NCBI GenBank assembly: GCA_008921705.1
Contig: VFFE01006808.1
Coordinates: 4,250 to 68,249, forward strand
DNA from: Burhinus oedicnemus
Taxonomy: Eukaryota > Chordata > Aves > Charadriiformes > Burhinidae
Length of the DNA: 64,000 bases
Direction of reading: 5' to 3'
Part shown: in pieces, positions 58,259 through 64,000 of the stretch
How positions within the stretch are numbered: position 1 is the first letter of the stretch
How the letters are laid out: each line of letters opens with the position of its first letter
Program-made: the position numbers and the translations under genes
The notes under the pieces: generated by a model
Seen by the model: only the letters and a program-made list of their open reading frames with translations
Told to the model about the DNA's origin: nothing
Database searches by the model: none

Positions 58259-61200
58259 GGCAGGGGAGGGCATGCGGAACGACTGAATCAGGTGGCTGCC
58301 AGAACTGGGCAGGAGCAGGGGGCCCATGTCGAGCCTCTGGCCAGGAGCTTCTGGGAGGAGGCAGGGGCAAGAGGGGAGCCCCATGTGCTCATCAAAGCAA
58401 GGCACCAAGCCAGGGCTGCAGAGTGACCCCCACACAGGAGCGGGGTTCCCAGTGAAGGCTTAGTCCGTGGCAGGGGAAGGTGAAGAGCAGCATTTTAGCT
58501 GGGGCAGAGGCTGAGCCGTGCTTTTCCCCATGCCTGTCAAAAGCCATCAACAACAGCCTTCTTCTCCTTCCATTCCTCCTTGGGAAGCCACCAGCAATCT
58601 CAAAATGGGAATAAAGGCTTTGGGAGAATCCAGCTTTTTTGTTTGTGGCCAGGCAGCCAAATCCTGCAAGCCCAAGGCAGCAAGCCTCAGCAATCAAAGC
58701 TGTGAGCGACAACGACCCAGCTCAGGGCACAGCCCCAGCCCTCCCTCTTCTCCCTCCCAAGTTCGCCTGCTTTTCCCAAGCAGATTAGGAGCCTGTTCAA
58801 ATGCACAGGACCCCCGGAGGCCTCCTGCACCAGAGGTTTGCTTGGGAACTCGCTGAGTTTCCTGCTTCTGGTAGGTCTGGAGATAAGCCCTGGTGTGCGG
58901 CCGCTGCCAGTGCCAGCACCAGCAGGAGTCCACAGCTGCACACTGAAAATCCAGCAGTAAAACTTCTGGAGCCCCATTTCTTGTGTCTTTGTGCCTTGCA
59001 GTTGGGCACATCTCATAAGGGACAAGAGACAACCGGGGAGTACTCCCACAGGCTCTCTCGCCTGGATCCTCCAAGGTCTGATAGAAAGGCTGGGCTTCCC
59101 CCCCACCCCCCACCCCCCTGACACCTAGTAGGGTTTTCCCACAGTGTTTGGTCCCATGAGTTTGGTGACAACAGTTTCTCCAATCCCCTCTGTTGAATTT
59201 GACTATACCCACCTCAAGAATTCAATGAGCCATGTACACAACCTCGACTGCTTTGGCAATGGAGCCAAGGAATGAACTTTAAATAACAGCAAAGAACAAC
59301 CAGCCAAGGATATGTCTGCTCCATCATTCTCGCACGTCACATCTGCCTCCCCACCTCCCCTCTGAGCCACACAGCCTGCAGACAGCAGGTGGCACCCCCA
59401 CAGCAGCAGGGATGGTAGGAGCCCATGGAGGAAGCCAGCTAGCCAGGCACACATTGGGGCACCAACTAAGGCACTTTGAAGCTGTTTTTTTGTATCATCA
59501 TCAGGTGTAGCTATCTCAGAGAAGCCGTGGATGTCATACTGGGGCCCTGAGATGCAGCAGAGCTGTGCTTTGAAAGGCTCTTGCAAGCCTCCACTAAAAC
59601 CCATTTACTTCCAGTTGGGAGGTGAGGACGATGCAGATGCTCAGCAGCATGCTCACACCTCTACACAGGGAAGACGTTTCCTAGACAATAGCCTCCAGGG
59701 GTCTTTCTGCATCCCAGAGTTTTGCACTTCACCAAGAACTTGCAGGTGCTAAATTAAGACCATCCAGAGAACAGAGCACGACCTTGGCCAGACAGGGTGC
59801 CTCAGATACTGAAAATTATCCCAACTGCTCACAAAAGGCAGAGGCTTATCTGCCTTTACATTATGTAGCTCTTCCAGCAGCCACGGAGGAAAACCATACA
59901 AGAAAAGGCAGGGGGAGAAAGGGAATCAGCCTTTCCCTTCCATTCTGCCACTGTCGTTGAGGAGTTTCAGCCCCATTAAGTCAGGATTGTTCATGTGCAT
60001 CTCTGTATCCCAGCTAGGTGGGGAGCTTCTGCCAAAGGGAAGAGAGGCACAATGCCACACGGCTCCCGTGCCAGCAGCAGAGGCAGGATCCCAGAGGAGG
60101 ACGTACAAACACAGCAGGGACTGGCTCAGTCCAAAATCCCACCTCCAGGAGAGCACCACACTTGCGGCAACTCTGCTGATAAATCCAGGTGGAATAATTA
60201 CATGACCTTGCTGCGTTTTCACTGTCCCCATGCACAATAGCATCTCTTCCCTGCCTGAGCATGACTTTCCTTGCAGGAGTGTCAGAGCAATTACTTGTAC
60301 AAACAAACCTCGCCACCTCCAGATAGCCTTCACTCTGCCTCTTGCATTTATATATGCTTTCCACATGTTGCCCAGGCAGAAGAGCCCTTTGCTAGAGCCA
60401 GTCGATAAGACAAGAGTGAACATTTAATCTGGCACAGGTATCTGAAGGATGAGGGGAGGGGGGAAAGGCTCATGCCGCCCCAAAGCGGCATCTTTGCAGA
60501 TGCAAAGCTCAGCAGATCCTCAAATTCCTATTTTAACATGTCTCCATCTGACCTGAGCCAGGGAACAGCTGCTGTAAGAAGAAATGGAGCAGGAGCAAAT
60601 AAGCATGTTGGCTAGGGTGGAGGCAAAGGGGATATATTTGTTAACTTTGTTACCTCTGTCCTCAAGGTACAGCAGGATTTTTGGCATTGGTCAGCACTGT
60701 GAATTAGAGGTGCCTTCTGATTGCTGGTCCAAAACACACTGTCCTGTGTCATCCTCTATCCTGCTCCCGGGCCAGCAGGGAGAACCTGCTTCATAATTTG
60801 GCAGAGAGCAATAAAAAGAAGCAGGAAAGAGTCAGACTCAGCTCTTAAAAGCTGGCTAGCAGGGTTTTAAGTATTTGGGGTTTGGACAAGTTCATCACAA
60901 CAAGGAAACACCTTTGCTCTCCCCACTCATTTTTAGAAGAGACAAATAAAAATAGACATGCAGGAGAGCCACATGCAGGGGAGCGAGGGGGAGGAAGCTA
61001 CGTGCCAGCTGCCAAGGCAGCTCGCAGCCTCCAGCTTGCATTTGTGCCATGGAGCTGCACCACCCATTTTGTTCATGTCCCACTTCAGGACAGGTTGGAT
61101 CCCTGGTGGAAAGGTGAAAGAAAGGATGAGCACACACATACACATGCTCTTCTCAAGCAAGAGGAAAAAGTGGTTATCCCAGGCTGGGGAAATGACACAT

Positions 61201-63668
61201 CCTGGTTTTCACTGGACCAGGAAGGAGACCAAGAGATGAACTCTGGCACCACCTGTTACCCAGCAAGTTTCCAGTTGCTTCCTAGTTTGGTTGTTGGGCA
61301 TTGCCTGCGTGACTTTGTAACCAGTTTGGTTTTGTACCCATGTTGCTGGAGGTGACAGCAGTCCTGGGTGTGCAACCCTAGGCGTATGAACACTCATGCC
61401 AGCAGCATCTTGATACCTGTGAGTCTACACAGGTAGTGGGAGCTGGAGGCACCAAGAGCATTGGTTCCCCCAGGCTTTGCACCCAGGGAGCATAACTCCA
61501 TTTGCTGGAGGACTGGCACTGAGATGTATTCTGCCACATTGTGCTTTCTGTGCCAGTCAGCTGAAGCTCACGTAAGCCCTTGAATCTTTGGCTTCATGTT
61601 CCTGGGCCCTTAGCCTTCATTGTTTCTTCAGCAATGGTGCCATGGTCATGGTCCACTTCTCTGGCCCACCTCAAAGCATAGAGACATCTTCTGAGGATGT
61701 TTGGCACCTTTGTTCCTCAGATGTTTGCGGCATTTTCCACCTGATCCCAACCCTGGTGCCACCTCAAGACCATCTCAATCCAGAGCGCTCACCACAGCTG
61801 TTGATCAGAGGATGGTAAGGTATGGGCATGAAAGCCTTGGTCAGTGCAAGGTCCTTGCTGGCAAGAACCACCCCTTCCAAACCAGTGCCTTCCTGGGTGC
61901 TAAAACCCTTTGCGTCTTTGTAGCCTGCTCTTGTAGTCTTTATCTTGGCTCAGCAAGACCTAATTAGCTCTTCTAAGCCTCATCTCTAGGTCAAGTTTTC
62001 CCCTCAACTGTTTCTATGGCTTTTGTTGGAGCTGTAGATGCCCAACTGATTCCTGGTGTGCTGGGAGTTACTCAGAGCCATCTCTGAGCTCACTCCTGCA
62101 CTACTGTCAGAGCTGGCCGGCAGCAATTCTAGCTTCTGCCAGCCTTGTTGTGCTGGCAAGAAGCACAGGAGAGAGTGGGAGTCCCAGTCCAGCGTGAGCC
62201 AGCAAAATCAGTAAGATCACCCTGGATGGGTACAGACCCACCAGGCAAGGTCATTCCAGTTAAGCATGGAGATGAGAAGGTGTTTGCTGGAGTGCCCTTC
62301 CCACACAAGCCTCCATCTCCTGAACCTGTTCCTCAAGAGTCCCTTGCAGCTTAGTGTGCCAACCGAGCAGAGATCACCGCATTATCTCCTTCCTGCAGCC
62401 CACACCACTGTGCCCAACGCTGCAGCTCCACCAGCATCACCCAGAGTGGTCCTTTCCCTCCTTGCCTTCACTCAAGCCCTGGGGAGTCTGGAAACATGCC
62501 ACGTCCCACACTGTTCCCCACCATGGGGCTGGGGGCACTGGACCAAGCTGGAGGAGCTCCAAGGCTGCAGCAGTCCCTTGAGGATCACCCATTGCCCAGA
62601 TGACTCACCAGAGGGGTCTGTGGCTGGGTATTGCCCCTAGCCGGAGCATAGGTCTCTAGCATCACTGCAGGGGACTGCAGAGAAACATGGTGCTCCACAG
62701 ACTAAAGGCAGCTGGGATGAAGGAGGGTAAAGCTAAAGCTTCATCTTGCTGGGATACTGGCATGCTGGCACTCATGTGACCCTCTTAGTTCAAGCTGGTT
62801 AGCAGTGCAGAAAATCTCAGGCCAAACACATCCAGCAAAATCCCTTAGTATGGATAGAGTTGTCCCCATAAGGGGCCATTTGGCAGCATTGCCGTCCTAC
62901 GCCAGTTTGAGGGATTAAAACAAGAAGACCCTTTTGCTGGTACAGAAGCTCCCCTGCGTTGGCTGCCTTGCTCCTGGAGAAGGTGGTTAAACTATGCTGG
63001 GGAAAAAGTGCTTTTCCACCTGCTGCTGCCCATAGGCTGAGACAGGGTCCTGGCTAGATGGGTTTTTTGGCTAATCCTCTGCTGTTGCAGCACTGATTTC
63101 TCCTGCCAGGCTGCCAAAGCACCACCAGCAGCCTGGAGGCTGAGATGTGTCCCCACCCCACCATGAGGCCACCATGAGCCCCGCGGGAGCTGGTGAAAAG
63201 CAGTAGTGAGGGAAACCCTCAGGTGCCTATGTCCGAGGTGGGCAGTGGTCCAGGTACATCATGCGCACCCAAATGTGCCAATGCGGTGGGGACCCCAGCA
63301 CCCACCTGATACCCAGTGAAAAGACTATGGTTCTTGGTCTCCCCCCAGTGACCAGACCACATATAATGAAGCGGCAGGTCTGGCTCGTGCACGGGAGTTT
63401 TCCAGCCCCACGAACAGAGTTCCTGGCTCCCAGAATGGGAGGTGATTATACTGATAATTATTTCCCCTAATCCTGCCCAGGAGTGAAGCCTTCTTGCTGG
63501 TGTGGCATCTTGCTTTTGCATTTTTGGAAGCAAGACCCTATTTCCCCCCATACACCAGCACTTGAAATGTATATATTCATTCATTAAGGAGCACCGGCAC
63601 CGCTGCGGCAAATGACCTGTCAACAGATTTACAGCAGGAAGTAAGTCACTGCCTCTGAGCCTGCGCTC

Positions 63669-63720
63669 TTAATGTAATTAAAGTCTTCTGTCTGGAATTC
63701 GTTGCTAATTAATATTCATG
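63669..63720. promoter_or_regulatory. Cluster of homeodomain-type TAATTA motifs
   Basis: TAATGTAATTAAAG at 63669-63682 and GCTAATTAATATTCATG at 63704-63720 within otherwise GC-balanced unique DNA, about 6.2 kb upstream of PAPPA2. It could be an enhancer core; this is inference from motifs only. Confidence 0.2.
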
Positions 63721-64000
63721 CTCTGTTCCCCATCTGCCATTCCCACGTTGCTGGTTCCTTCTGAGATTGATCAGAGGGTTATTAAGGCAATGAGCAGACA
63801 GAGAAGGACGGGGGCGGCTGGTGGGGATGGGTTGGATCAGCTTTTGGTAATGGAGCAGAATTGCACCCGGGACCCCGGTTGCTCTGGGAGGAGATGGCCA
63901 AAGCATTGTCCTGGCTTGCTCCATCACTGGAGGGAAATTTAAGGGCTGATGGGAGCGATGGATCAAGAGATAGACACCATTGGTTGGCTCCCAAGGTGAG

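Larger units (their letters stand above)
57959..64000. other. Upstream flank of PAPPA2, no gene recognised
   Basis: About 6 kb of mostly unique DNA. It holds a T-rich tract (58186-58223), an assembly gap (58239-58258), a C-rich run (59099-59118) and a homeodomain-motif cluster (63669-63720). Open frames such as those of 145-172 codons at 58.7-59.2 kb and 60.9-61.4 kb show no family I know. Confidence 0.6.

Noticed and set aside
58687..61397. Frames of 130-172 codons upstream of PAPPA2 as a neighbouring gene
   Set aside because: They overlap on both strands with no recognisable domain, start context or splice structure. In human the next upstream gene is, from memory, COP1, which is not seen here.
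1..64000. CRISPR arrays, operons, phage or bacterial mobile elements
   Set aside because: Intron-exon structure, CpG island, CR1 elements and an LTR show vertebrate DNA; no prokaryotic feature was seen.

Overview
This is vertebrate nuclear DNA, almost certainly from a bird. Bird-type CR1 retrotransposon tails (23.2, 31.0 and 45.5-46.9 kb) and a solo LTR starting with the common avian TGTCCTGGTTTCAGC end (35.6 kb) support this. The one protein-coding gene is a close relative of mammalian pappalysin-2. No operon, CRISPR array, phage or bacterial gene is present. Identifications rest on translation, splice signals and remembered family features; no search was run.

The window holds the 5' two thirds of PAPPA2 on the minus strand. 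Thirteen coding exons run from the ATG at 57542 down to 6529. Each has a GT donor or AG acceptor where expected, and all reading phases join without a break, giving 3710 coding nt (1236 codons plus 2 nt). Encoded in order are a signal peptide and short basic pro-region, a laminin-G-like domain, two Lin12-Notch repeats, the zinc metalloprotease core with [11 protein letters not shown] and a Met-turn, several Cys-rich modules including a CDDGD...GDGC repeat, and the module before the sushi domains. The sushi domains, third Lin12-Notch repeat and stop codon must lie to the left of position 1. PAPP-A2 is known in mammals as a secreted protease that cleaves IGFBP-3 and IGFBP-5 and so frees IGF.

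Layout, left to right: 1-6528 partial intron 13; 6529-20009 exons 13 to 4, fairly compact; 20010-26508 intron 3 with a CR1 tail and a palindrome of two nuclear-receptor half-sites; 26509-26654 exon 3; 26655-50849 the 24 kb intron 2, with two CR1 copies, a solo LTR, old SINE remnants, a long imperfect hairpin and several possibly regulatory unique stretches; 50850-51912 exon 2; 51913-57049 intron 1; 57050-57542 first coding exon inside a CpG island (about 56.5-57.85 kb); then about 6 kb of upstream DNA with a 20-N assembly gap at 58239-58258.

No wholly new biological system is evident. The points most worth a second look are the strongly shortened pro-region, a very strong splice-acceptor-like tract upstream of the ATG (suggesting an untranslated first exon), the intronic hairpin at 43973-44127, and the everted AGGTCA half-sites at 24711-24734.
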